DNA of 64,000 nt from Diplosphaera chodatii. Taxonomy: Eukaryota > Chlorophyta > Trebouxiophyceae > Prasiolales > Stichococcaceae. A program made the translations under genes and the position numbers. The DNA lies in the NCBI GenBank assembly GCA_032358165.1, contig JAALGY010000016.1:124001-188000 (forward strand). The letters run 5' to 3'. Each line of letters opens with the position of its first letter. Position 1 is the first letter of the stretch. Below, in pieces: positions 27,418-40,700 of the stretch. Under the pieces are notes generated by a model, which was given only the letters and a program-made list of their open reading frames with translations, was not told the origin of the DNA and did no database searches.

Positions 27418-30400
27418 TCAGCTGGCCGCAGGGCTGATGGCGGCTGACGCACTTGCTCCCTCCTCGTCCTCTGAATCAGACAGCTCGTCCGCATGCTCCT
27501 CAAGATACTTGACCGATTCCTGCGATGAGGTGAATGGAGATTGACGACACAGCAGCATGAAGACGCTGCAGAATTGGTCAAGCCGCTGTTAGCAATACAA
27601 TAGCACAAACGGGTGCAGCGCACCTGGTAGTCGCTGAGGTTGTTGACTGCGCCAAGCCAGTTTCTCAGCATGAAGAAGAAAGCGATGCCCATTATTGGCA
27701 GCGTCCCTGCATGCGGGGATTGGTAGTGTCATGCCGCTTGATCAGCGAATGCAGGATGCATGCGTCACGTGCACACCTTGTTGCCTGCTGCGGGAGTCTG
27801 TCTTCAGGGGTGAGCACCATTCAACTGCAGCAACTGCCGACATCAGGTGCGAGTCGCAAGGCAAACGCCAGGGAGCCTGCAAAGGTGAGGCGCACCGGCC
27901 ATCACGCCCCCGGTGGCCAGCAGCAGCGCCTGCTGCAGCACCGAGCCCAGCGACTTGCCGGTCTGCGCCCCCACGACGTCGATGGCGGCCTTGCCCTTGG
28001 TGCGGGACTCCTCGTCCAGCCCAATGTACACCATCTCCTCGGCCGGCTTGAACATACTGAACTTGGCGCCCTTGCTGAACACCTGCACGCAGCCACGCGA
28101 CCAGCGGCGCTTCCAGCTGGCCTTTGCTGCTGCCTTGGCATGCTGCTGCCAAGCTAGACCGTGCCTTTACTGCACAGGACTGACACTTGTGGTGTGCAGC
28201 TGCCTCCTACTGACCGGCGTGGCGTGCAGTCGGGCAAACCGACGGTACCGGATGCTGAATGCCCTTGAACACTGGTCAAGCACGCTGACTGTACCTGCAG
28301 CAGCGCGCCGCACATGACCAGGACCCGCAGCACCGCGGGAGCTGCTGCGCCCATCTGCCCCGGCGAGAAGTTCCACGCTATGCACCCCAGGAAGAATGGC
28401 ACGCCTGCACCAGCGTGTGCCAAGTCGGCCGTGCAGGCATCAGGCAGCTTGCAGAGCCCATGCAGGTCCCAGGTATGGCCTCAGCATTGTGTCAGTGCCG
28501 AGGGACCTGTGATCATCATGAAGCGAGGAGTTGCGCCGGCCACGCCGCGCCAACCCAGCTTCTCAAATAGGAAGGGCGAGCACAGCATCAGGCTGCCTGT
28601 CACGATGCCCGTCCACCTGAACAGTCAGCATCAAGTACCAAGTTGAATTTGTCCAACAGCTTCGCGACCATGTCTGTCGACCAACCTTAAGAGTCTACAG
28701 TTGCAACTCGCAGCATGTTGTTCCATGAAGCGCAGATGCACTGCGAAGTCGGCTCACATGGCCACATCTCCCATATATGCTGCGTACGCAGCAGGCGACG
28801 GATGCAGCATGTGCAGATGGTTCTTCCATGCCACCTGCAAACCCACAGCCATGTTTACTGAAAGATACGGGGAGCAGCATGTGCCATGTATGGTTTGTGG
28901 CATGAGTGGGAGCAATGGAGCTGCGTACTCACCAGCTTTGGCACGATGCATGATCTTTGCAAGTATCATTTGCCTCAACCATGGACAGCCCAGTCTAGCT
29001 TCACCAGTTTCCACATGATGTGAGTTGGCGCCCTCACCTCTAGTAGGTTGGTGGAGATGCCCTGCGCCAGCGCCATCAGCGCCAGGCACCGGACCTCCTT
29101 TGAAGCCGCCAGGAAGGAAAACGCTTCCATGACCGACAGCTTCTTCTTTTCCGGTGGCGCTGTGTCTGCCTCCTCTAGGCTGTCCTCGAGCTCGTTCTGG
29201 CTGTGGCTGCTGCTCCTGCTGCCGCTGGCGCTACTGGCCACACTGCTGCTGGCTGAGCTGCCAGCTGGGCTGCGTTGTCTATGTTGCGTGTCGACATCGA
29301 GGCTGGCGTCTGTGCACGGAAACTCAGCAGGTTCACAGTGCAGCCCGCTGAGCCTATCGTCTGGTGTACAGGCACTGAGTGATGCAAGCGATTTGAGCTG
29401 GCAGCAAAACATCATGCAGATAGAGGACAATCAGACTATTGCAGGAATGTAGCACCTGCACTGCTGGGTGCGCCGTCTGAAGCGGCGAGTGACGTGCGCT
29501 GGTGCTCTGCCTGCAAGCGCCGCCGCTGGGCCAGGCGCTGTGCCTTGGCGACTACTTCTGTGGGGACACGCTGCTGTGGAAATTTGCGCACGATGTATGC
29601 GTGCAGGCCCATGATGGCCCCGCCGCACAGCACCACGAAACCCATCGTCATCTGGACATAAGGACACATCAGTGGAGTGACCGCATGCATGGTATGCAAA
29701 GCAACCTAGGTCCTCACGACCTTGCGGCATGCTGCTTGCACACCTGCAGTTGAGCCGCAAATGACAGTCGGTGGGCAGTGCGTGTAGTGAACACCCGAAG
29801 CAACTTCCCTGCAGATGCCTGCGAATGCATGAACCACTGCTGCTCAGCAGCAACCCCATACGTCAGCAGCGGACTCGTGCAATCCCTGGCTGACGCGTGC
29901 AATCCCTGTGCCACTATACCAGAGCGAGGCTACATGTTAGCATGCTGCTGCAGCAATGGGGTTACCTGGCCAATGTTTGCACCAACGCCAAACAGCGGGT
30001 ACAGTAGCGCAGCCTCGTGTAGCGTTGTCGTTTCGTTGGCCAAGCCCCAGAAGAGCAGGCTCAGCACGATGTCGCCCCAGAGCTCGCTAGAGACGTAAAA
30101 CAGTGTAAACAGCCAGTTGCGGATCATGCCGATGCCGCCTGCCAATCCGGTGGGCAGCCATGTTGCCAGGTCGTCTGCAAATAGATGCAGGTGCAGCGCC
30201 TGCAGCGTGCAGAATTGGATAACGCTGCCAACACATCACGCATTATGATGTCCGACATGTCCTGCTACTGCTATTCCAAATGCTGTAGGCCAAGCAGGCT
30301 GATGTGCCCTGAATACGATAGTGGAACGGCCACCAACCTGGTGGTGCGGGTACAGGTATGCAAATGCCACAAAGAATGTTAGGAAGGTGGCGATGATGAT

Positions 30401-31215
30401 GTAGAACATGCGCGCGCGGCTGAAGCGTTGCGAGCCAAATGAGAAGGCTACAAGAAACGCCACTGATAAGGGCAGCACCGCGTACACAGTCAGAAAGGGG
30501 ATCACTTCAGTACCGCCGCCCACAGCAGTGATCACGAGCGAGTCCTTCATGCTGCAGGGTTCAATGATATTGATCAGGTCCACATGCATCATGTGCGTCG
30601 GATGTGTTGCGTGCATGGCTTCGGTAATGTGCTACGTCACACTCTGAGCATGCTGTCACCTGTCGATCAGGGTGTTCACCACTGACATGAAGAAGAACAG
30701 CCCAACCATGGGTAGGAACTTTTCCCATTGCCCTACGTTGCAAGCAGATGGCCGATCAACAGAGGTATGCAGCGTTCGTCCGATATAAAGATGCAAGTCC
30801 TGGATGGTAATCAAAAGCCTTCGGCCTGCGCCACAGCACGGATGGCCGCACCGTCCAGCCTTGACACAGATTGCCGGAATGTCCCAGCAATGCTGGAGTC
30901 TGCCTGAGAAGCGGCCTGATCGTCGCCGAATTTGCTGTGACCGTCTGCGCTGCCAGCAGCTGCGCTGGTGGCGGCTGCAACAGCCGCGAGTCGCCGCTGC
31001 GTCGCATGCCGCTGCCATGTGTGACGGCTGCCGTGTGCAAAGATGCAGATCCTTCCACTTGCCACAGTGTGGCCATGCGAGCAATGACTGACGCACTGAA
31101 TGGCTGCCGGCTGTCTGGTGGATGTGTATCCTGAGGTCCGTGTGGTAGGGCGCAGGGCTGGCAGGTGCGCTGTAGCAATCCCCCTCGAGGCAGCCCTCAA
31201 AGGCCGCCTCAGCAT
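27418..31215 (-). CDS. NTT: Plastidic ATP/ADP translocator (NTT/TLC family)
   Basis: Thirteen exons: 31215..30852 (end uncertain), 30732..30660, 30551..30334, 30174..29966, 29818..29744, 29651..29456, 29309..29038, 28834..28758, 28616..28507, 28404..28295, 28082..27896, 27706..27624, 27519..27418; about 690 aa. This carrier exchanges cytosolic ATP for stromal ADP+Pi across the inner plastid envelope. Family signatures in order: SMKDSLVITAVGGGTEVIPF, the aromatic/hydrophobic helix MFYIIIATFLTFFVAFAYLY, LFYVSSELWGDIVLSLLFWG then ANETTTLHEAALLYPLFGVG, LLEVAWKNHLHML, MGDVAMWTGIVTGSLML, FSKGAKFSMFKPAEEMVYIG then LDEESRTKGKAAIDVVGAQT, and an acidic Ser-rich C-terminus. The first 120 residues are Ala/Ser/Arg/Thr-rich, a plastid transit peptide. 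Exon 7 adds a Ser/Glu-rich cytosolic-type loop before the helix SVMEAFSFL. The exon 1 donor is ambiguous (GACG|GTGCGG fits frame). Confidence 0.92.
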
Positions 31216-31755
31216 GCTGCTGGCCAGCTGCGCACCTGAGTGTCTGATCACAGCATCCTGTTGGAGTTTATGCCACTGTTCAAGCTGATCACACGCTAAG
31301 ACAATGCCTCATTGCGTGCTGATCAAATGAGGCATTTCCAGCTCAAATGCAGGACGCTGCAGGGCGGCAGGATGCAACATGGCCTGCAGCTGCATGTGTG
31401 CATGTGCACATCATGACCGATGACAAGCTGGTATATTGAACGCGCGCTGTATGCTACGTATCCATCAACGTTTCACCGATTGTATAGTATAGGCGCGCCG
31501 CATGCATTGTTTCGACAGCGTCAAGCGAATTGCAGCGTTTTCTTGGACTCTGCCACATGTCCCAGCTGTATTACATGGTGTTTGTTGCGCAGCCCTGCCT
31601 CAGCGTGTAAACATCAAGCATCTCGCGCGTAATCTCATACACATGCGTCTGAAGCGGCCGTCAGCACAAGCACATGTGGTGTGCTGCGGCGACGCATGGC
31701 AAACCATGCACTGAGTGAGTGAGGGCATCAGAGCGGAGACCACTTTGCCATCAAG
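31216..31755. promoter_or_regulatory. Divergent promoter region NTT / ABCA
   Basis: 540 bp between divergent starts of two membrane transporter genes. No specific motif or extra coding exon recognised. Confidence 0.45.
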
Positions 31756-34700
31756 ATGATGGTTCAGGAGGACACCCACACCACAGAGCCACTCGCGAAG
31801 GGGATGACACTGGGATGGTCCCAGCTCAAGGTGCGGACGCAAGGTCATGCAGCTCATGCATACTCACAACACCCAGGTATTTCCAGGACGCTGCAAGATC
31901 TGCATCAAAACCCGGATTCAGCTGTCAGGTCTGTGACGGTGCAGGCCCTGGTCTGGCGGCAGCTGCTCCTTAAGACGCGGGCATGGGGCACCACCCTGGC
32001 AGAGTTGTGCAGTCCGGTGCTGCTAATATGCATGCTGGTGGTGGCGTATCACCTGGTGCACCCTGACCATCACGACGCCAGAGTAAGTCAAGCGTTGCAC
32101 GTGACGATTTGTTCGGACATGACATCAGTATTCTCTCGTAGCGCTGTGGCACTCATACTGACAAGCATGTGCGCGCGCTGCTGCAGGTGTATGCTGGTGA
32201 CACTGCGGAGCTGCTGCACAACATGACACGTGATGCACTTCAGACCAGCACAGCAGCAGACCTGCAGCTGTGCGCTGCATACCTGCAGAGTGGGCCAGCG
32301 GGGCAAGCCGGCAAGCTCAACAGCACGGCTGACGGCCATGACACCTCCCGATGGGCAAGCCCTGCAGCGAACCGCAGCAGCGGCGCCCCCACGTGGCAGA
32401 CCCTGCTCGACTCAGGTAAACCCTTAAATCTGCCAGATCATTCTACACAGCGACACTGGATGCTGAACGACTTGCTCCAAGCTTCTGGGCCACTGTGTAG
32501 GCTTGGCAGCTAAACTGCTCGCCAGCCTGCTGCGAGGCCAGGAGATACCTGCTGAGCGGCAGGCGGCTTTCATAGACTGCATGCGGGATGCATTGCGTTC
32601 GAGCTCGCTGGGGACAACAGAGATTGCTCTGCAGACACTGCAAGGCTTCATCGATGGCAACGGGTGAGGCATTCATGGCATAGCTGCAAGTGTGACCTTC
32701 ATTCAGGCCCCCAGGCCCGAAAGCAAATGTCGTTGTTGCACCATGCAGCAAAGTGGGTTGCAAGGCCTCATGTGACATGCAGGCCGCTACCAATCCCGAG
32801 GTTCGACGAGTTTGTGGCGCTGCATATGGCTCTCAACGCGGGTCTAGCATCTCAGCCTGGGGCAATTGAAGCATTGCGGGGGGCACGCCGCCACTGGGTG
32901 CGAAAGCTGGGTGGCTGATCATTGCGGCTTCTGATGCATGCACCTTCTTCACAGCATTACCTCGTGGAATCCATGTCGTTGCCATCTGCTGAGCAGGGCT
33001 GGAATCTTCTGGGCAATCTGCTGGACCTGGGGAAGCTGGCTTTCTCACCAGCCAGCCCCGAGGTGCTGAAGTTCACAGCGTACATGGAAGGCAGGTATGG
33101 GTCCTTCTTCACGGACAACTTCCATGGCGTGTTTGCCACAGAGGTGAGGGTTCAGCACTGCATGATCTTTTCAGCGCCATGCAAGCCCTGACTGCACTGA
33201 GGTGGTTGCTGGTTGAGCTGACCAATGTGGCAGAATGCAACGCTAAGCTGGTTGCACGAAAAGCATTGCGGTCATTGCAGGCAGAGGGTGAGGACTTTGC
33301 GTTGCGCTCACCTGAGCGGTTGTGGGCTCTGGTGAACTTCAAGTCGGGTCCGACTCATCTGGGAGTAACCGATGTCGTCATCCGGATGAACTACACGACT
33401 GTGCCCCGTACATGGGTGCCTGTCAACAAGTGGAAGCGCCACCTGTCGGTGGGTGCCTCATCGCCCAAGTGGCTCATGTGCACTCGCTACTGCTTCTCTA
33501 GGTACAGCCGAGACACAGCATCCTCAAGTGATTTCAGCAACGACTGGGATGATGCTCATTGCGTCCACATCAATCATGCAGGTGCACTACAAGGAGTATC
33601 TCAGCAGCGGTTTTCTCAGTCTCCAGGTATGCACTCTGCAGCAGACCACATGCATGCTGCCACAAGTGGCGCTGCTTCAGACCCATTTTGTTTCATTTTA
33701 AAGTCTGACGTGACCCCTGATGCTTTGAGCGCAGAGTGCTGTAGACGGATACATCCTGCAGGACGCAGCAGGTACTCAGGATACCAGCTTGCAGCTGCCT
33801 GGCGCCACAGGGCCTCAGTCCTGGACCGTGTGGAGTGCGCCATTCCCCACGGTGAGCTTGGTGCATCAGCCAGCTCCCCATGTGCATGAGGCACCAGCCT
33901 GATGAATTTTGCCACCATGCTGATGATGTATTTGTCAGCAACCACTCTTCTTTGCAGGCATCTTACGCCCATAATAGGTTTTACGATGCCGTTGGGCCCA
34001 TGCTTGGCCTGCTGATGGCACTCTCGCTGGTCTACCCTCTTTCTCAGCTGATCAGGTACGGGTTGCCAGCATACAAAGCACTGCATGATCTGCAGTGCGC
34101 AGAAGAGCAGGCTCGTGATGCATGTTGGCCAACCTCCTCCTGCAGGGGCCTCGTTGAAGAGAAGGAGACTGGTGCACGCGATCTCATGCTGTGCCAAAAC
34201 CTGCAGCCCTGGGTGCTGCCAGCCGCATGGGCTGTGACCTATGGGGCGCTCCTGGCACTTGTCAGCACAGCTGTCACACTCGTGTGCTGCATTTCGTTCC
34301 TGCGATACACAGAGCCGACACTTCTCCTGGTGCGCCACCCACCGCTGTTCTGGGTTGCTTGGCATGCTATGCATTGTGGCCATTGGGTAATGTGCGGTCC
34401 TACCAGTTAATTGTGGGGCCTGACCACAGTATGTTGTCCTGGCGCAGGTGCTGCTGCTAGCATTTGCTGCTGGTGACCGTCATTCTATAATAAGATTGTG
34501 CCAGCCGTGATGATTGTGATGATGTGGCATACTGCTGCACAGCTGCAGCGCCTGTCCTGACAAATACTTGATTTCGTCCATGCGCAGCTGAGCTGAGCTT
34601 CGGGATGTTAGTGGCGTCCATGTTTTCACGGGCTAAGCTGGCGGCGGTTGCTGGTCTGTTGCTGCATTTCTGCATGTTACTCCCGCGCTATGTGTTTTTC

Positions 34701-37700
34701 AGGACAGGTGGGCTTATGCTGACGATTTGCTGAGATGCCCTGCACACTGTACGGTCTGGCTGCCTTTCCTGTTACAATTTTTCATCTGACCTCATGCATG
34801 TGTTGATGAATGCAGGCGAACCTCAGGTAATTGTAGGTGGACCCTGCGATTGGATTAAATGTTTATTAGAAAACATGTAAATAGGATAACTATCAAGTTC
34901 AATGCGTATTCTCATTCTACAGGCACTGTACGCTAAATTTTTTGCATCGTTGTCAGCTCCCACTGCTTTCACATTTGGCGCCGATCTGCTGGCCCAGTAT
35001 GAGAGCTCTGGCAAAGGCGCCTCCTGGGGAACATTGTTTGCAGACCCGTTCCCTATGGCAGCTGTGATTGGGTGCGCTTTCAAACATTGAAGTTGCTGGC
35101 TGCATCTGCTTCGAAGCAACAATGTGACAGTACGGAGACGTTTACCACTGGGTGTCAGTGAGTAGAGTTGTTGTGGCGCAGGCTGCTGATTTTGGATGCC
35201 AAGCTATACCTGGCAGTTGCATGGTACCTTGAGCAGGTGCTGCCAGGCACCTTTGGACCCCGGCAGCATTGGACCTTCATCCTGCGGCCATCGTACTGGT
35301 ATCCGTCAAAATATTGGTTTACCAGCGTTTCTGCTAGGGCACGGGCTTTGATTCTGACCCACACAGCACCCTCTTCCTCACTCAGCATCCCGCTCGTGGT
35401 GCAGGCAAGCGCATGGGCGGCAGCTTCAGCAGTGGCTGCACATGCTTTCGCCTGCTGTGTTTGGGGCGGCTGAATTGCAGCCGTACACTCCAGTTGACAA
35501 TGGTGTGCAGTCTTGTGGTTAGCATGCCTGAGGCTCACATATAGAAAAAATCGCACACAAATTGCTAAAGTACTTCTATGTGAGACTGCTGAAGTTCCTG
35601 CTCAGGCATGGGTCCTGTGACAGCAAACGGCAGCATTGATGTGGAGGCGGGATCGCCCGTTGACGGCCCCTTGCAACCAGCTGCTGTCGTCAGCGTCAGG
35701 CAGCTCTTCAAGGCATATGGAGCGACACAAGCGCTGCAGGGCATCAGCTTCGACGCACAGGCTGGCCAGATCACAGTGCTGCTGGGCCACAATGGGGCTG
35801 GCAAGTCGACACTGGTTCAGATTCTCTGCGGTGAGGCATCCCATCAGGCGCACTTGAAGGTTGTACTCTGACAGGGTAGATGGTTTGGGAGCACAATCAC
35901 TTCGGTCATTTGAGGCGCAAAATGTGCAACTGCCTGCAGCGCAGTTGCTCCTACTGAGCAGCATATTCCATGTTATGTGCGTGTGCAACTACAGCGGCGT
36001 CACCCACCTGGTGGGTGTCTTGACTGCAGGCATGCTGCCGCCCAGCAGCGGTGACATCCTGCTCAATGGCCGCAGCGTGGCAAGCGAGCCGGGGGCGGTG
36101 CAGGCGGCGCGCCTCGGGCTGTGCCCCCAGCGCAATGTGCTGTTTGACATGCTGACTGTCCGTGAGCACCTGGTGCTCTTCGCCGCCATCCGGGGCATGC
36201 CAGGTGCGCCTCAAACCCCGGTGGGTCCGGAGTGCACCCACAGCCTCCTTGTTCACGTATCTCCCGTCACGCATGTGTCATCTGCATATCACTCGGAGCA
36301 GTGACAGGCCACTGCGGCTGCACGATGCTGACTCTGCTGTGGTTGTCGTACCTCCAGGGGACCAGAGCGCTGCTGTGGCAGCCATGGCAGAAGCTGTGGG
36401 GCTGGCAAAGAAGTTCGACGCGCCAGCGGCGTCACTGTCTGGCGGAATGAAGCGCAAGCTGCAGGTGCAACTGGCAACAGGCAGCAGGCTGCGTACCGTA
36501 ATGCAAGTCTGAACCCCCTCTCACGTAAAGAAGCAGTCAGTGAGACCAAAGGGACCACCTGGTCTTGCTGCCTAGGTTGGCATTGCGCTCATGGGATCTC
36601 CGGCGGTCGTCATCCTGGACGAGCCTTCCTCAGGTGCTATCAGCCCTGCGGTGGATTGTCGCATGCATCAGCAGCATGCACCAGCCTAAAGTTTGTCATG
36701 TGCATGCTGTCAAGCTTCATATTGTGTATGCTCCTGACGCAGGGATGGATGCCGTGGCCCGCCAAGGGCTGCGCACACTTCTACGTCGAGCAAAGCGGGA
36801 CACTGCGCTGCTGCTGACGACACACTTCATGGATGAAGCCGATGTGCTGTCGGACGAAGTTGTTGTCTTGGCAGCAGGGCGGCTCGCCTGCCATGGGCCA
36901 TCCCTGGCGCTGAAGGCGAGGCAGCAGTGACCATGCCTGCGCTCTACATTTGACGTTGAGAAACAATTGGTCCTGGTGTCGTTTCGAATCCCTTGACACT
37001 GAATCTTGTGGTTACGTCACAGGAGCGTTTCGGTGATGGCTACATGCTGACGGTCACTGCTGCTGTGGACCAGCCTGTGGATGCGGACGCGATCAGCTCC
37101 GTGATCACGCAGCATGTGGTCAGCGCTGCACTGGAGCGCGCCTGCGGTGGCGAGTTGGTGTTCCGCCTGCCCCACAGCCCTGCCACATCAGCGGCACTCC
37201 CCGACCTACTGGACGCCCTTGACAGCGAAGGTGTGCTGTGGTGCCCCTGCAAGATGTTTGTACATGAGGCTTGCATACCTTTACAATGCCACTCTTCCCG
37301 TACAATGTCAGGCACCATCAGGCCTCATCACTTGCTAACACTGCAACTCCACAGGAAAGCAACTAGGACTGGTGCACTGGGGCGTCTCCACACCGTCCTT
37401 AGAGGAGGTCTTCATGCGCACCAGCGCTGCAGCCGAGGATGCAGCACAGCAAAGCATAGCAGCCATTAACTCCACCGCTAATGGCAGCACACCGCTACAG
37501 CAAGCAGCTAGGCCAGCCGATGAGGCGGCAAGTCTGCAACATGCGACATCCACAAACGGGTCAACTGGTTCACATGTGGAAAGCTCAATTGAGGGGCCTG
37601 TGTCCAGCTCTAGAACTGGCGCAGCTGGCCGCCATCTGCCGCAGCGCTCTGGAGCACAGTCGAGATCGCAGCCTGCCAGCGGACTGTGGCAGCAGGCCAG

Positions 37701-40700
37701 GGCCTTCCGGGAGATGCTGCGCAAGCGGGCGCTGACAGCCAGTCGCGATGTGCGCGGCGCCGTGTTCACGCTGCTGCTGCCCATCCTGGCGGTTGCTGCA
37801 GTGCTGGTGAGCTGCCTGCACGGGAGGAGCTGACAAACTCCCATGCACGTTCGTTCGCCCTCTTGCAGACATGCTTATTGATGAGCTGACCAGTCACATA
37901 TTGCCATCGCAGAGCATCCTCAAGGTCAACATCGACCCAACTGCACCCAGCATGGACCTCACTCTGCAGCGCTTTGGTGCGGCGTCCATTGTCTGGCATG
38001 CCTGTATCACTGCGCTCTGCACAGTGACGCAGGCATGCCTGCGGACAGTCACAGACTTGGGTGAAATTGAAAGGGTCATGGATGCACATGGGTACTCAAT
38101 GGTCTGACTGTCCAATTGCACAGGTCAGGAGCTTCCTCTTCCGGTAAGCAACGCTCCAGCAGCCCTGCAGCACTGCATGCAGCCGCCCGGTCAGGGCGGC
38201 CAGAGGGGCTATGGCATCGCCGGCGGCTGCGGTGCTGCTGGCCTGCTGTTTGCCGGCAGCGCCGCCAACAACAGCTACGACCTGAGCCAGCGTCTGCTGC
38301 AGGTACAAGGTTCGGGGGTTACGGATGCCAGCTACCTCATGTCATTTGTCATCAGAGCCCGGACCCTCATCTTTATCATGCATGCATGCCTAGCAACCGT
38401 CCTCATGATGCGCTTCATATTCGCTGCAGGGCCTCGACCAGGGGGTGCAGCCACAGTATGGTGCTCTAGTGTTCGACGACAACATCACGCAGCACGTGAC
38501 CGAGCGTGTTGGTGACGCGGTCCATGCTGCCCTGCCGCAGCTGTCGCGGCTCAATGCCTCCGCATTCAACAGGACAGACTGGCAGAATCAGCTGAGCGAT
38601 GGGGTGGCACTGGCCTCGACATTGCTGCAGGCCTCACCAGAGGGCAGGTACACTTGCACAGCCATGGCTTGCTTTGCACTTGGTGCATTTTCATTGTGCT
38701 GCACACCCACCGACCCTGGTGTTTGGTCTCCAAAAGGTCTTGGGACACTTCTGCCTTCCACTTCGTTCATGGGCACTGTTGCAGCATACACTTGCTGATG
38801 TCTCTTGTGCAGGGTGGCAGCAGGGTTTGCGCAGCGGCTGGCATTGCCGGCAGTCACGCTGCTGCACAATGGCAGCAGCTACCATGCGCTGCCAGCGCTG
38901 CTGTCCGACCTGCACGAAGTCGTGGGTGCTTTGGCTGCAGGCAACAGCTCTGCAGGTAAGGAACAGACTCGGCTTGGAGCTGTGCCACAGCAAAGCTGTC
39001 ATAATCTTGAGCATGGCACCCCACGGCGTCGGTGCACTTGATCCGTGGCCTTGCTATGTTCAAGTCCTCATCATCCGCAGGGCCGGACCTGCGCGTTCAC
39101 AGCCACCCGCTGCCGCTGACAGAGGAGGAGTCGCTCCAGCTCGACACCGTGCTCAACGTGCTTGCTGCCGTGTTCCTGCTCATTCCCTTCTGCTACCTTT
39201 CTGGTGAGTCAGCTTGTCGGTTTGGTAGTATCCAAAAGACCCCCGGGTCAGCCGAACGTCAGGTGTGGATCATTAGTGATTGTGCTGTCATGCTGTGATC
39301 TGGCAGATGCTGCGTGCAGGGGCGTATGCGATTGCACCAGTGGCGGAACGGGCAGCTGCAGCCACGCACATGCAACTCATCTCTGGCTGCTCAGCATTGG
39401 CCTACTGGGGCGGGCATCTCGTCTGGGATGCTGCCACACACTTTGGCCTGACAGTTCTGTCTGTGGCCATTTTTGCGGCCTTTGGCGATGAGGCCACCAC
39501 AGGCAGTAGCGAGAAGGTATGTGACGCTCAGACGAGAGGTGCACAGCGTCCTGAGCTGCGCGTCCTGGCGGCTTGCTTGCAGGCACAGCAGCATTCACTC
39601 TTGACAGCATGCACAAGTTGACATGCCGGTGGCAATAATGTACAGGTGGCAGCGGGGTTCCTTCTGTTGTTCATGTATGGCCTCGCCGTCATACCTCTGG
39701 CATACTGCCAAGGCTTCTCCTTCGGCAACCCAACGGCTGCACAGGCACGTCTATGTCTATTGGGATCTAGCAAGCTGTGGTGGACCGTGACAAACGTCAA
39801 GGAGTGTGTCCAGTTGCTGATGTCATACTGTTGGGTGTGTCAGGTGGCGGTAGCTGGCATCAACTTTGTCTTTGGTTTCCTGCTGGTTGTCGGCTCTTAT
39901 GTCATGGTGAGCATGGGCTGCATGAACAAGCACGCTGCCTGCCATGGGCACATCAATCCTGATAGGCTCCTCGTGTAGCTGCCCCGTGATGCACCGTGTG
40001 AGATCCATGCAGGCTGGGATCCCCGAGACTCGGGCTGCACAACGGATGCTGGTGCCATTCGCTCGGCTGCTGCCACCATTCAACCTGGGTATGCCGTATG
40101 TCCATGTGCGTCTGCATGTCACACCTGAGCTGTACCCAGACCTGCCGAAGGTGCTGGAGCACATTGCATTGAAATGCAGGCGAGGGTTTGATAGAGCTCA
40201 GCAAGTACAACTTGGAAGCGGGTCTGGCAGAGGCACGGGCCGCGGCGGCTGCAGCTGCTTCCTCTGCCACGGCGGCCACGCTGCCGCCAGTTCCACAATC
40301 CGGCATCTTTGCCTACCACGTGCTGGGGCGGTCGCTGCTGCACCTCGCGGCCGAGGCTGCGGCCTTCTTCGCACTCGTGCTGCTGCTGGAGCGGGCGTCA
40401 TCAGACGGGGACCCCTGGGCGGCGCTCGCACGGTGGTGCGGGAGCCGCTTCAGGCGGCCAGCAGGCCGCGGCAGCGGTAGCAGGCCGCAAAAGGCAGCAG
40501 GCGCAGCAAAGGCTGCTGTTGGAGGGGACCTGGAGCTGACAGGCTTGACCAATGGCCACGAAGATGGAGCCGTGCAGGGTCGGGGGCTGCAAACGACCCA
40601 TCGTGGCACTGCACAGGTCAGCAAATTGGCATGCTCCGCAAGGTGGTAGCTCGCTGGCACCATGTCACACGTCGTGCAACAGCAATCAGATTGTCTAGAG

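Noticed and set aside
36975..36999. GTTTCGAATCC, resembling a tRNA T-loop/B box
   Set aside because: It lies in an ABCA intron, and no A box, anticodon arm or acceptor stem can be paired around it.
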